DNA of 64,000 bases from Sulfurihydrogenibium sp. YO3AOP1 (GCF_000020325.1 NC_010730.1:1137501-1201500), one strand, 5' to 3'; positions 46,925 to 56,109 are shown, numbered from the stretch's first letter. Program-made: numbers and translations. Notes: generated by a model from the sequence alone, not told the origin.

Positions 46925-47854
46925 ATGAAAGACATAGAAAGAGAAAAAATAATAAATTACTTTAACTACAATATAGCCTTAGAGCATAGTGCAATCATTC
47001 AGTATTTATTTCATGCCTACACAATTGGAGAGGCTGAAACGGAAAATGAAATTGAAGAAATAGCAAGAGAAGAGATGAGACATCTAAGAATGTTTGCTCA
47101 TAAAGTTGTTGAACTTGGTGGAGACCCTGCAATTTCTGAAAGAGCAGCAGTATTTTTACATGCACCAACCTTAGAAGAACTAATGCAGCTTAACATTGAT
47201 GCAGAACTAATGGCTATTAAAGAATATTCAAACCAATTAAATGATATAAATGATGAACCAAACAAAAGAATTCTTTCAAGAGTCATAAATGATGAAACAG
47301 CACACAGTCATATTTTTATGAAAATGAAAGAGAATTTAAAACAATTAATCAAATCATCTTCTTCACAAGCCGAGCAAGAAAGAATGGAAATAGCACAGTT
47401 ATTAAATACAGTACTACAAAAACAATACAAAAAGATTTTAGAAGAGCTTTACCAATCATTCATAACAAGATTTAAGAATCCACACTTAAGCGACGAATTA
47501 GAACAAAAAGCGATAGATAAAATGAAACACTTTGGCTGGATAGCCGAAGAGCTAACAGAGAATGGATTAGAAATTGACGTATCTTTACCAAAAGTTGAAA
47601 AAATAAATCAAATTAATCAAATAGTAGAATACAATGTCCAAGAAGAAAATATATCTTCACAGGAGTTTAAAGAACTTTCAGAAAAAACCAAAGAAGAAAG
47701 TTTAAAATGGATTTTAGAAAGGATCTCAAAAAGAGAAATACATTACAAAGATTTAAAAGCCTTCTTAGAAAGAAGCGACCTTACAGAAAAAGAACATTCT
47801 AAGATAATATCAGCTTTTACTGTTGGCAGTTTATTTAAAAAAGGAGCTAAATAG
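46925..47854 (+). CDS. Ferritin-like di-iron protein with C-terminal extension
   Basis: The first 150 residues form a ferritin-like four-helix bundle. The ligand-like motifs are ALEHSAIIQYL, REEMRHLRMF, DAELMAIKEYS and NDETAHSHIFMKM, giving paired Glu/ExxH sites. A second helical region of about 160 residues follows, with KHFGWIAEELTENG and a lysine/glutamate-rich end. Members store iron or act as di-iron oxidases. The extension is not recognised. It has its own strong promoter and converges on mtnP with an eight-base overlap. Confidence 0.8.
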   Translation: MKDIEREKIINYFNYNIALEHSAIIQYLFHAYTIGEAETENEIEEIAREEMRHLRMFAHKVVELGGDPAISERAAVFLHAPTLEELMQLNIDAELMAIKEYSNQLNDINDEPNKRILSRVINDETAHSHIFMKMKENLKQLIKSSSSQAEQERMEIAQLLNTVLQKQYKKILEELYQSFITRFKNPHLSDELEQKAIDKMKHFGWIAEELTENGLEIDVSLPKVEKINQINQIVEYNVQEENISSQEFKELSEKTKEESLKWILERISKREIHYKDLKAFLERSDLTEKEHSKIISAFTVGSLFKKGAK

Positions 47855-47865
47855 CAGCTCCTTTT
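47839..47865. terminator. Bidirectional terminator built from overlapping gene ends
   Basis: AAAAGGAGCT (47839-47848) and AGCTCCTTTT (47856-47865) form a ten-base-pair stem with a seven-base loop, flanked by A-runs and T-runs on the proper sides for both strands. It covers the last codons of both convergent genes. Confidence 0.75.
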
Positions 47866-48686
47866 AGCACATTTTCACATTCACAATTAAATCTTTCTGG
47901 AAGATTTTCTATAAAAGTTAGTATAACAGTTTTTATCTGCTCATTTTTTTCTTTCATCATTTCTACAACTTCATCAGATGTTAATCTATTTTGTGATATA
48001 CCTGCTGCAAGGTTTGTCACAACGCTGATAGAAGCAAAATGCATTTTTAACTCTCTTGCAAGAACAATCTCCGGCACAAGGGTCATCCCTACTATATCAG
48101 CACCAATTAATCTTAAAAATTTTATTTCAGCTGATGTTTCAAGTCTTGGTCCTTCTGTGGCTGCATAAACACCTTTTTGATGAAAAGGAAAGTTATTTTT
48201 ATCACACACTTTTATCAAAACATCTCTCATTTCCGGGCAAAAAGGGTCTGTTACATCTATATGAACAACTCTTTTACTATTTAAAAATTCAGAAACCTCG
48301 TCCTTTATTTCAGTATCATCATTTTTTGAGTAAATGCCTTCATAAAAAGTTTGAACTCTTGACTTAGTAAAATCAATAAATTGGTTAGATATTACAAAAT
48401 CCCCTGGGTTTAAATTTGGATTAATTCCACCAACCGCAGAGATGGATAAAATTTTATCCACTCCCAGCTTTCTAAACCCCCATATATTAGCTCTAAAATT
48501 TATCAAATGTGGCGGGTATTTATGACCTTTTCCATGTCTTGGCAAAAAAACTACTTTTCTACCTTTGTACTGAGTAAAGATATATTTATCTGACGGCTCT
48601 CCAAAAGGCGTTTTTATTGCTATCTCATCTAAGATTTCAATTCCATCAATTTGATATAGTCCGCTACCACCTATTACCCCTAACAT
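47847..48686 (-). CDS. mtnP: S-methyl-5'-thioadenosine phosphorylase
   Basis: The 279-residue protein starts MLGVIGGSGLYQIDGIEIL, with the phosphate-binding GGSG, then FLPRHGKGHKYPPHLINFRAN and CPEMRDVLIK. EGPRLETSAEIKFLRLIGAD includes the conserved purine-site residues. NRLTSDEVVEMM ends the catalytic core. It cleaves methylthioadenosine to adenine and the ribose phosphate. A 6-oxopurine (PNP-like) specificity is possible for close relatives. Confidence 0.9.
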   Translation of the reverse strand: MLGVIGGSGLYQIDGIEILDEIAIKTPFGEPSDKYIFTQYKGRKVVFLPRHGKGHKYPPHLINFRANIWGFRKLGVDKILSISAVGGINPNLNPGDFVISNQFIDFTKSRVQTFYEGIYSKNDDTEIKDEVSEFLNSKRVVHIDVTDPFCPEMRDVLIKVCDKNNFPFHQKGVYAATEGPRLETSAEIKFLRLIGADIVGMTLVPEIVLARELKMHFASISVVTNLAAGISQNRLTSDEVVEMMKEKNEQIKTVILTFIENLPERFNCECENVLKGAAI

Positions 48687-48695
48687 AATAACTCC

Positions 48696-49406
48696 TTATT
48701 TAGACTCGTAAAATAGATATCTGCCACAGTTAGGGCAAGTAAATAATTTTTCTGACTTTAAAAGTTCTGTAAATATTTTTGGCGGAATTACCATATAACA
48801 GCCGGTACATACTTGGTCTTCAACTATTGCTATGACTTTATTTTTTACTCTTTTCTTGATACTTTCGTACTGACTTAAAGCTTGTGGTTTTATGGTATTG
48901 ACTAATTCTTGTCTTTGTGTGATGAGTTTATTAAGCTCTTCTTCTAATTGAGTTTTTTTGGAATTTAGAGTCTGAATTTCATTTTCTAATTCTTTAATTT
49001 TTTCTTCTTTAATCTTTTCAAATTCTTTAATCTCTTTTGCTAAATTTTCTATCTCTTCCATTAATTGAAGAATCTCATCTTCTAAATGAATGATATTTTC
49101 TTCAGCTTGAGCTTTTTCTCTCAGCAGAGCTTTATACTCTTCATTACTTTTTACTTTATTTAAAGCTATTTCAAGCTTTGCTATTCTATCTTGAAATGTT
49201 TGAATGTCTAATTCTTTTTCTTTTTTTTGAAGCTCTAACTCTTTCTTTCTATGGATAATTTGGTCATGTTTAATTTTTAAAGATTCAATTTCTTTTTGGA
49301 GTTTTTCTATTTCTGCCGGAATTTTTTCTAATTCTGAATTTATGTTTTCTATTTGATTATCAAGTTCTTGGAGGTTTAATAATTTTGATGCTGTAACACT
49401 ATCCAT
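48696..49406 (-). CDS. Coiled-coil protein with C-terminal C4 zinc ribbon
   Basis: Nearly all of the first 185 residues are heptad-rich coiled coil (IENINSELEKIPAEIEKLQK). The end has CTGCYMVIPPK and CPNCGRYLFY, four cysteines that should bind zinc. This is the layout of the C4-type zinc-ribbon/DUF164 (CT398-like) family, thought to bind nucleic acid or secretion components; the function is uncertain. It lies ten bases upstream of mtnP and just after a tRNA gene. Confidence 0.85.
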   Translation of the reverse strand: MDSVTASKLLNLQELDNQIENINSELEKIPAEIEKLQKEIESLKIKHDQIIHRKKELELQKKEKELDIQTFQDRIAKLEIALNKVKSNEEYKALLREKAQAEENIIHLEDEILQLMEEIENLAKEIKEFEKIKEEKIKELENEIQTLNSKKTQLEEELNKLITQRQELVNTIKPQALSQYESIKKRVKNKVIAIVEDQVCTGCYMVIPPKIFTELLKSEKLFTCPNCGRYLFYESK

Positions 49407-49433
49407 TCTTTCTCCGATGTAATTTTAGATTTA

Positions 49434-49507
49434 TGGGCCCGGAGGGACTCGAACCCCCGGCCGGACGGTTATGAGCCGTCTGCTCTAACCAACTGAGCTA
49501 CGGGCCC
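49434..49507 (-). tRNA. tRNA with CAU anticodon (elongator Met, possibly Ile2)
   Basis: Read on the minus strand, the acceptor arms GGGCCCG and CGGGCCC pair fully. The D-arm is AGCTCAGTTGGTTAGAGC, the anticodon loop CTCATAA gives CAU, and the T-arm is GGGGGTTCGAGTCCCTC. The discriminator is A and CCA is not encoded. A full G1-C72 pair argues against the initiator. Methionine and lysidine-modified isoleucine tRNAs cannot be told apart here. Confidence 0.95.
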
Positions 49508-49601
49508 TTTGCTTTTGGAGTAAATAATATAATACATTTTCAAGGGGTTGTCAATTAGAAAAAATTAGTTTATAATAACCTATACTTAAGGAGGTAATGC
49601 G

Positions 49602-50516
49602 ATGATGAAGGTATTGATATACGCATATTTTATGGTTTTACTAATAGGATTAAACGTTTTAAAGGCAGAAACTTTGGAGCCGAAAAATGTAAGTTCGGCT
49701 GTTGAAGATAAGCTTGAAAACTCTCAAGACGTTAAAGCTTTAGAAGATTATTTAAACAAATCAGAAGAGGAATTGGTTAAGGTTGAGATTGAGAAGAAGA
49801 AAAAAGATTATATTTCAAAGCATAGAAGAGAGTTAGAATCTTACATTGAAAATGGGAAAAATGTTATTCCTTTAATTTACAGCATTTTTATAAAACATAA
49901 TCTGCCACCAGAACTTTTAGCAATTCCTGTAATAGAGAGCCATTACAGAATTATGGTAAAATCACCAAAAGGTGCTGCAGGCTTATGGCAATTTATGCCT
50001 GAAACTGCAAGAAATTTTGGACTAAAAGTAAACAAAGAAGTTGATGAAAGGTTAGATCCTATAAAATCTACTCTTGCAGCAGTGAAATATTTTAAAAAAC
50101 TTTATTCTGTTTTTGGAGATTGGCATTTAGTTCTTGCAAGTTATAATGCTGGGCATAACAAGATAATAACAAAAGTTAGCTATCATGGAAATTCATTTAG
50201 TAGCATCAAAAATTTCTTACCAAAACAAACAAAAGAATACGTTTTAAAGTTTATCGCAATTGCTGAAGCAACAACAGAGATAATTAAGAAAAAAAGATTA
50301 GATAAAGAAGATACCAACTTTGATATTGTAAAAGTAAATAAAGGATTCACTTTTGAAGAAATATCAAAATTAACTTATATTAAAAGAGAAACTTTAGATA
50401 CATTAAATCCTCACTTATTGAAAAAAAGAATACCTAATGATGGAGAAGAATACAATCTATATGTACCAAAAGGTTATGGAAACCTTGTAAAAGCTCTACT
50501 TGATGATAGTGTTTAA
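49602..50516 (+). CDS. Lytic transglycosylase, MltD/SLT-like
   Basis: The 304-residue protein has a signal peptide (KVLIYAYFMVLLIGLNVLKAE). The SLT domain has the catalytic Glu in LLAIPVIESHYR, GAAGLWQFMPETARNFGL and ASYNAGHNKI. A LysM-like C-terminal region (KGFTFEEISKLTYIKRETLD) follows. It cuts peptidoglycan between MurNAc and GlcNAc in the periplasm. An AGGAGG site precedes the ATG by seven bases. MltD is the closest named member. Confidence 0.9.
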   Translation: MMKVLIYAYFMVLLIGLNVLKAETLEPKNVSSAVEDKLENSQDVKALEDYLNKSEEELVKVEIEKKKKDYISKHRRELESYIENGKNVIPLIYSIFIKHNLPPELLAIPVIESHYRIMVKSPKGAAGLWQFMPETARNFGLKVNKEVDERLDPIKSTLAAVKYFKKLYSVFGDWHLVLASYNAGHNKIITKVSYHGNSFSSIKNFLPKQTKEYVLKFIAIAEATTEIIKKKRLDKEDTNFDIVKVNKGFTFEEISKLTYIKRETLDTLNPHLLKKRIPNDGEEYNLYVPKGYGNLVKALLDDSV

Positions 50517-50640
50517 ATTCGTGATTCAGAGTGAATGAGTTTGATGGAAGAAGTAAATAATATTTATCTTATATCATTATGGAGATTATTTTAAAATTTT
50601 TGTAAGCTGTAGAATATAAATATAGATATAACTGTACCTT

Positions 50641-50900
50641 CCTCGTCATCCTGAGGACCTAAGTACAAAGGATCTCCTCTTTTAAAAGCGAGAAAATAAG
50701 AAGTGAGAATGGGGAGAGAAGATTCTTCGCTAACGCTCAGAATGACACGAATGGTGGTTTTACGTCATCCAGCAGCGAAGTGAAGGACCTCCTCTTTGTA
50801 ATGTCTTTTAAAAAGAAGAGAAACAAAAGGAGATTCTTCGCTGTAGCTTTAGAATGACAATTAAGAGATTGATTGCTTTTTAGGCTTGTCAAATTTTGTT
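50641..50900. repeat. Tandem pieces of both dispersed repeat families
   Basis: CGTCATCCTGAGGACCTAAG with CAAAGGATCTCCTC (50644-50679), AGATTCTTCGCTAACGCTCA plus GAATGACA (50730-50757), GTCATCCAGCAGCGAAGTGA plus GGACCTCCTC (50764-50793), and GAGATTCTTCGCTGTAGC with AGAATGACA (50830-50859) follow one another. The gap 50517-51029 holds no gene; its last 120 bases are the control region below. Confidence 0.75.
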
Positions 50901-50916
50901 AATTTATCAAACAACC

Positions 50917-50973
50917 CTTAAACTTTCTTAATATACTCTTAAATTTTCTTAAAATGACGTAATCAAATCTTAA
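50917..50973 (+). promoter_or_regulatory. Helically phased CTTAA array (OmpR/PhoB-type operator candidate)
   Basis: CTTAA occurs at 50917, 50927, 50938, 50948 and 50969, with CGTAA at 50958. The steps are 10, 11, 10, 10 and 11 bases, one helix turn each. TATAAT at 50996-51001 follows 22 bases after the last copy, and no -35 box is needed at such activator sites. The gene started is the OlsB-like acyltransferase at 51030. Confidence 0.6.
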
Positions 50974-50995
50974 TCAAAATTTAAAAATAAACCTC

Positions 50996-51001
50996 TATAA
51001 T
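50996..51001 (+). promoter_or_regulatory. -10 box of the lipid-modification operon
   Basis: TATAAT, 28 bases before the first ATG. The -35 region overlaps the CTTAA array rather than a TTGACA match. Confidence 0.5.
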
Positions 51002-51029
51002 CTCATAAATCCAATTTTGGAGGATTGCT

Positions 51030-51872
51030 ATGATAGGCGTAGAAAAGTTAAAAAACTTTAAATCTTTTAAAATTCCTGTAAATCCAACAGACATTTACAA
51101 GTACAAGCTCAAAAACTTTAGACCTAAAATAAAATTACAGTTTGAAACAAGTAAATACATTGTTAAAACAGCAGAATCTCATACAGAGCTGTTAAAAGCT
51201 TTAAAATTAAGGCATAGAGTATTTTTTGAAAAGACAAAGAAAATAGTCAAATTAGACAGTGATAAATTCGATATGATAGCAGACCATCTACTGCTAATAG
51301 ATAAAAATTCAAAAGAAGTGGTTGGAACATATCGTTTGATTGGGTCAAACTTCTCTAAGGAGTTTTATACAGAATCTGAATTTTTTATTGATAAGATTAA
51401 AAGCATAAAAGACCCAATACTTGAAATGGGAAGGGCATGTATAGATAGCAATCACAGAAATGGAATAGCATTGTCACTGCTTTGGAGAGGTATCAGCCAG
51501 TATGTTTACACAGGTGGATATAAGTATCTCTTTGGATGTTCAAGCATTTTTCAAATAGATATAGAAAAAGTAGCATTTATTTACATGTATCTAAAATCAA
51601 AATACTACCTGTCAGAGTTAGAAGCTTACCCAAAGTTTAACTACAAAATTTTAAGCTTGAAGAAGTATACAGAATTTTTAGAATACATAGAACCAAACTA
51701 CGAAAAAGCATCAAATTATATTCCGCCACTCCTTGAAGGATATTTAAAAGCAGGTGCAAAGGTTTGTAGTGAGCCAGCATTGGATAAAAAATTTAGATGT
51801 ATTGACTTTGTAACAATCTTAGACACAGAAAATTTAACTAAAACGTTTGAAAAGAAATACAAGAAGGAATGA
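51030..51872 (+). CDS. GNAT-fold N-acyltransferase, OlsB-like
   Basis: The 280-residue protein resembles the OlsB/COG3176 family, which attaches 3-hydroxyacyl chains to ornithine or other amines. Supporting stretches are LLKALKLRHRVFFEKTKK, VVGTYRLI, ILEMGRACIDSNHRNGIALS and LFGCSSI. Autoinducer synthases share this fold. The next gene, a PlsC-like O-acyltransferase overlapping by four bases, matches the known OlsB-OlsA pairing that makes ornithine lipids. A GGAGG ribosome-binding site is present. Substrate is inferred, not shown. Confidence 0.78.
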   Translation: MIGVEKLKNFKSFKIPVNPTDIYKYKLKNFRPKIKLQFETSKYIVKTAESHTELLKALKLRHRVFFEKTKKIVKLDSDKFDMIADHLLLIDKNSKEVVGTYRLIGSNFSKEFYTESEFFIDKIKSIKDPILEMGRACIDSNHRNGIALSLLWRGISQYVYTGGYKYLFGCSSIFQIDIEKVAFIYMYLKSKYYLSELEAYPKFNYKILSLKKYTEFLEYIEPNYEKASNYIPPLLEGYLKAGAKVCSEPALDKKFRCIDFVTILDTENLTKTFEKKYKKE

Positions 51873-52645
51873 GCTATCTAAGACTCTTTTACAGGCTTAA
51901 CATTTTTATTGTTTTACTGATTTTATTTTTACTGATTTCTTTATCAATAGATTTGACTGTACGAAGCCAGTACAAAAAAAAGAGATTGTTTTTAAAAAAT
52001 GCAGGAATTTTCAGAGATATAGCCTGCAGACTTTACAAAATAAATGTCTTGATAGACAACGCTTCAATCCATAAATTGGATAAAAACTATCTTATTCTTT
52101 CAAACCATCTTTCCTACTTAGACATTATAGCTTTGATGTATAACAATAAAAATGCCTTTGTCTCAACCACAGAAGTTAGAGAATCTTTTTTGATTGGAAA
52201 GCTTGCACAGTATGGAGGAAGTGTTTTTATAGACAGAAAAAATAAAAACGGTATAAAAGAAGAGATAGAAATGATTAAAGATTTATTGCATAATGGTTTT
52301 AACGTTGTTATCTTTCCGGAAGGGACTACATCTAATGGCGAATGTGTTTTACCTTTTAAATCTTCATTTTTAGAACTTGCTTTCCTGGTTGATGCTCTTG
52401 TAGCTCCATGCTGTATAAAGTATACAAAAGTTAATGATGGACCTGTAAATGAGAAAAACAGAGATTTACTTTACTACTATGGTGATATGGAATTTTTCAG
52501 TCATTTTTTTACTTTTTTAAAGAATGTAAAAAGTGTGTTTATAGAAGTTAAGTTTTTAAAGCCAGAAGACCCAGAAAATTTTAAAGATAGAAAAGAGCTT
52601 TCAAAATACTTACATTCAAAAATAGAAAAATGCTACAAAAGTTAA
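51869..52645 (+). CDS. PlsC/OlsA-like O-acyltransferase
   Basis: The 258-residue protein has an N-terminal membrane helix (LNIFIVLLILFLLISLSI). The acyltransferase motif 1 is modified to SNHLSYLDII (HX4D), and VFIDRKNKNG and VVIFPEGTTSNG follow. The family transfers acyl chains to lysophosphatidate or lyso-ornithine lipid. A second, more typical PlsC is encoded at 58158, so this copy may serve the specialised lipid. It is overlapped by its neighbours on both sides. Confidence 0.82.
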   Translation: MSYLRLFYRLNIFIVLLILFLLISLSIDLTVRSQYKKKRLFLKNAGIFRDIACRLYKINVLIDNASIHKLDKNYLILSNHLSYLDIIALMYNNKNAFVSTTEVRESFLIGKLAQYGGSVFIDRKNKNGIKEEIEMIKDLLHNGFNVVIFPEGTTSNGECVLPFKSSFLELAFLVDALVAPCCIKYTKVNDGPVNEKNRDLLYYYGDMEFFSHFFTFLKNVKSVFIEVKFLKPEDPENFKDRKELSKYLHSKIEKCYKS

Positions 52646-53319
52646 ACATCTCTATACACGATGTTACTAAATCAAACCTTGAAAAAGTTTACTATCTCAA
52701 AGACATCTTAGAAGACTTAGGTGTTAGTAAAATCACATATCTATTGATACCATACTATCATGAAAAAGAAAATCTGTTAGAGATAAAAGAAGACTTAGAA
52801 AACTTTAAAGTTAATGGAGAGTTTGTATTACACGGTTATAGCCACAAATCCGGCTGTTTTAAAGGACTGAAAAGTTTATTTACAAACTGTGAAGGCGAGT
52901 TTTTATACTACCAAGACTTGGAAGACAGACTAAAAAAGGGTTTAGAGATTCTAAATAAACTTAGCATACACCCAAAAGGCTTTATACCACCTGCATGGTT
53001 GATGAGAAAAGAAGACTATAAAGTACTAAAACAGTATGGATTTAGATTTACAGAAGACCGATTGTATATTTATGACTTACAAAAAGATAAAAAAATCTTA
53101 TCACCGGTTTTAAGCTTTGGCAGTAGGGGAATAGTTGAGGTTGTATCTAAATTATCTTTTAAAGCTTATTTTTATGCATTAAGACTTTCCAAAATAAACG
53201 TCATAAGAATTGCTCTACACCCGGTAGATGCCATAGATGAAGACAAAATAAAATTAATCGTCAAGACATTGAAAGGCAAAGATTTTAAATATATGCATCT
53301 TCAAGATTTGATAAAATAA
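52630..53319 (+). CDS. DUF2334-type polysaccharide deacetylase-like protein
   Basis: The 229-residue protein shows ISIHDVTKSN (Asp), EFVLHGYSHKSG (metal-binding His pair) and FIPPAWLMRKEDYKVL. It ends with RIALHPVDAIDED. This is the pattern of the DUF2334/NodB-like deacetylase group that removes acetyl groups from sugars. No signal peptide is seen, so it may be cytoplasmic and act on a glycolipid precursor. Its start overlaps the acyltransferase end by 16 bases. Confidence 0.75.
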   Translation: MLQKLNISIHDVTKSNLEKVYYLKDILEDLGVSKITYLLIPYYHEKENLLEIKEDLENFKVNGEFVLHGYSHKSGCFKGLKSLFTNCEGEFLYYQDLEDRLKKGLEILNKLSIHPKGFIPPAWLMRKEDYKVLKQYGFRFTEDRLYIYDLQKDKKILSPVLSFGSRGIVEVVSKLSFKAYFYALRLSKINVIRIALHPVDAIDEDKIKLIVKTLKGKDFKYMHLQDLIK

Positions 53320-53351
53320 AAGAAAAAACATCTCATAACTTACGTTCTAAA

Positions 53352-53727
53352 ATGATACATTGGTTTTGTCCTTACTGCTGGAAAGAAATTCAAGAAAACG
53401 ACAAAATCTGTCCTTATTGTAAAGCAGATGTAAGCTTTTTTTACTCAATTGGACTACGATGATAAACTTATTCTTGCACTTAATAATCCAATAACACAAA
53501 ACAGAATGGTTGTTATAGAAATCCTTGGCAAAAGAAAAACCAAGAAAGCTGTTTCTAAGCTTTGTAAAATGCTTTTTGATAAGAGAGATACTTATGAGCT
53601 TATAGAGATAGCCAAAGCCTTGCAGAACATTGGAACAGATGAAGTTTTAGAATGTTTAAAGGAAAGAAAGAAAATTCAAGATAATATAATCTTAGAAAAG
53701 TTCTTAGATCAAATTATCAAAATTTAA
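53352..53727 (+). pseudogene. Double zinc ribbon/HEAT-like small protein gene with frameshift
   Basis: From the ATG at 53352 the frame encodes WFCPYCWKEIQE and KICPYCKADVSF (two CxxC pairs) and then stops. A second frame from 53449 encodes LDYDDKLILALNNP and a helical HEAT-repeat-like region ending LEKFLDQIIKI. Removing one T from the T7 run at 53436-53442 joins them (SFFTQLDYDDK) into a protein of about 125 residues. No function is known. Confidence 0.7.
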
Positions 53728-53733
53728 CAAAAC

Positions 53734-53770
53734 CTTAATAATTCTCTAACACTTTTAATGTATCCTTTAA
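53734..53770 (+). promoter_or_regulatory. Second, weaker phased TTAA cluster
   Basis: TTAA/CTAA words at 53735, 53746, 53755 and 53767 are spaced 11, 9 and 12 bases, upstream of the PHP-glycosyltransferase gene. The spacing is less regular than in the array at 50917, so a shared operator is only a suggestion. Confidence 0.3.
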
Positions 53771-53795
53771 TCAATCTCTGATAAGGGGGCAAAAA

Positions 53796-56109
53796 ATGAT
53801 TAAAGTTGACCTACATTTACACTCAGAAGCTTCAAATAAGCCCGGTGGTTATCTTTCTAATAAACTTAAAATAAGTGAAAGCTATGTTAAGCCGAAAAAA
53901 GTTTATGAAAAATTAAAAGAAAGAGGAATGAGCTTATTTACAATTACAGACCACGACACAATAGATGGCTGCTTAGAAATCGCACACTTGCCAAATGTAT
54001 TTATATCAGAAGAGATCACAACTTACTTTCCAGAAGATAGAGCAAAAATCCACGTAATTGTCATAGATATAAACGAAAAAATTCACCAAGATATTCAAAA
54101 AGTTAGAGGAAATATATACGAGCTTGTTGATTACTTACAAAAAAATAATATCACTCATATACTTGCCCATCCCCTGTATAACATGGACGGAAAGCTTACA
54201 AAATCGCACATTGAAAAGTTAGGACTTTTATTTGACAACTGGGAAATTTTAAACGGCACAAGGTCTAAGACTTCTTCTCAGATTACAGAAAAAATTGCAA
54301 ATTATTTTAGTCAAAAAGATGTAATTGAAAGATTGTCAAATAAGTATTTTTAACAAAAGAAGAAGAGGCTTTATATCCTTTACAGGTGGTTCTGACGACC
54401 ATGGAGGACTTGATTTAGGCACAGGTTACACAATTGCAGAGGGAGAGACAGTTGAGGACTTAAAAAATGCAATCAATGAAGGAAAAACTCGTTACGATGG
54501 GATATACGGAAATCCAAAAAGATTGACCCATATGGTTATGAACATCGCAAAAGAAGGCTTAAAAAGACAGTACAACCTTGGAAATTTTGGAGTGCTTTTA
54601 GATTATCTTTTTGAACCAAGGCAACAATCAACCTACATTTTAGACCAAATCCTTGGTAGAAATAGCATTTTAAACTTTATTGAAACAGTAATCAAGCACA
54701 AAGGAGAAGTTTCACAAGACAATCATGAGAATATACACAGATTTTTTATAAATCTAATACCCTACTACATCTCAAACATAAGAAATCAAAAAAATTTAGA
54801 TTTTGACAAATTAAGCATGTACTTAGGAAAAATTTTTATATTCTCGTCTTCTTACTTATTTTACGTTTCAGTTTACAAACAAAGGGCAGATGAAAAGAAT
54901 TTTTCTAAAAAAATCTATAAAGAATTTTTCGATAATGGTCATGTGAAAGGAAAAATAGCATATCTTACAGATACATTTTTTGAGATTAACGGAGTATCAA
55001 GAACAACCCAAAAACTACTAAACTTAGCAAAAGAAGAAAATTTAGACATTAAATTTATCATTTCATACGACAAAAGTATAGAAGAAGATGAACATCTAAT
55101 AAACTTTAAGCCGATGTTTACGTTCAACCTTCCTGAGTATGAAGAAATTCCGATAAACATTCCAAACTTTTTAGAACTTTTAGATTACATAGAGCAAAAT
55201 AACTTTGACGTAATCTACGCTCCAACTCCGGGACCTGTTGGCTTGATGGGATTTGCTATATCCAAAATCCTTGGCATACCATTTGTTACTACATTCCATA
55301 CAGATTTTCCAGAGTATGTTTACAGATACACAAGCGAGCCAGCATTAAAAGAATTTGTAGCCCAAGGATTGAAATTTGTCTACAACAATAGTGAGAAAGT
55401 GTTAGTTCCATCAAGATATTACTTTCAAAAGCTTGCTGAAATGGGTGTTGAACCAGAAAAGATGGAAGTTTTCAAAAGAGGAGTAAATCAAGAAAAATTC
55501 AATCCATCGTTTAGGGATAAAAACTTTTGGAAAAAATACGACCCTAAGTACAATTTTGAACAAGTTGTATTATACGTTGGAAGAGTTGCAAAAGAGAAGG
55601 ATTTAGATGTTTTTATAGAAGTTTATGAACTGATGAAAAACAATCCAAAGGTTAAGTTTGCGATCGTAGGAGATGGTCCGTATTTAAAAGAGTTAAAACA
55701 AACTTACGAAGGAAAGATAATATTCACAGGATTTCTTGAAGGAGAAGAGTTATCTAAAGCCTTTGCATCTGCTGACTTTTTCCTATTTCCAAGCACAACA
55801 GAAACATTTGGAAATGTAGTGCTTGAAGCTATGGCAAGCGGTTTAATTCCTCTTGTGTCACACAAAGGAGCATCCAAGGAAAATATTGTTGAAGACATCA
55901 CAGGGTTTGTTATTTCCAATAACGACCCAAAAGAATACAAATTAATCCTTGAAAGATTGATAGAAAATCCAGTTTTATCACAAAAAATAAGAAATAACAT
56001 TTTAAAATTAGTCTCAAATCTTGGTGAAAGAAATCTATTGCTTGAGATGGTTGAAAAATTTAGCTTAGATTATCTTTCAAAAAAACAGCTTGAGGAGGTT
56101 TATGTATGA
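53796..56109 (+). pseudogene. PHP-domain/GT4 glycosyltransferase fusion with a one-base frameshift
   Basis: The N-terminal frame (53796-54353) has the PHP motifs DLHLHSEAS, ITDHDTIDG and ILAHPLYN. The second frame has the missing PHP block FTGGSDDHGGLDLG and then a GT4 transferase. The transferase part contains GVSRTTQKLLNLA, FVTTFHTDFPEY, VLYVGRVAKEKDLD and STTETFGNVVLEAMASG. Removing one T from the T5 run at 54347-54351 gives one protein of about 770 residues. Such fusions couple a phosphoesterase with sugar transfer. The gene may be functional if the shift is an error. Confidence 0.82.
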
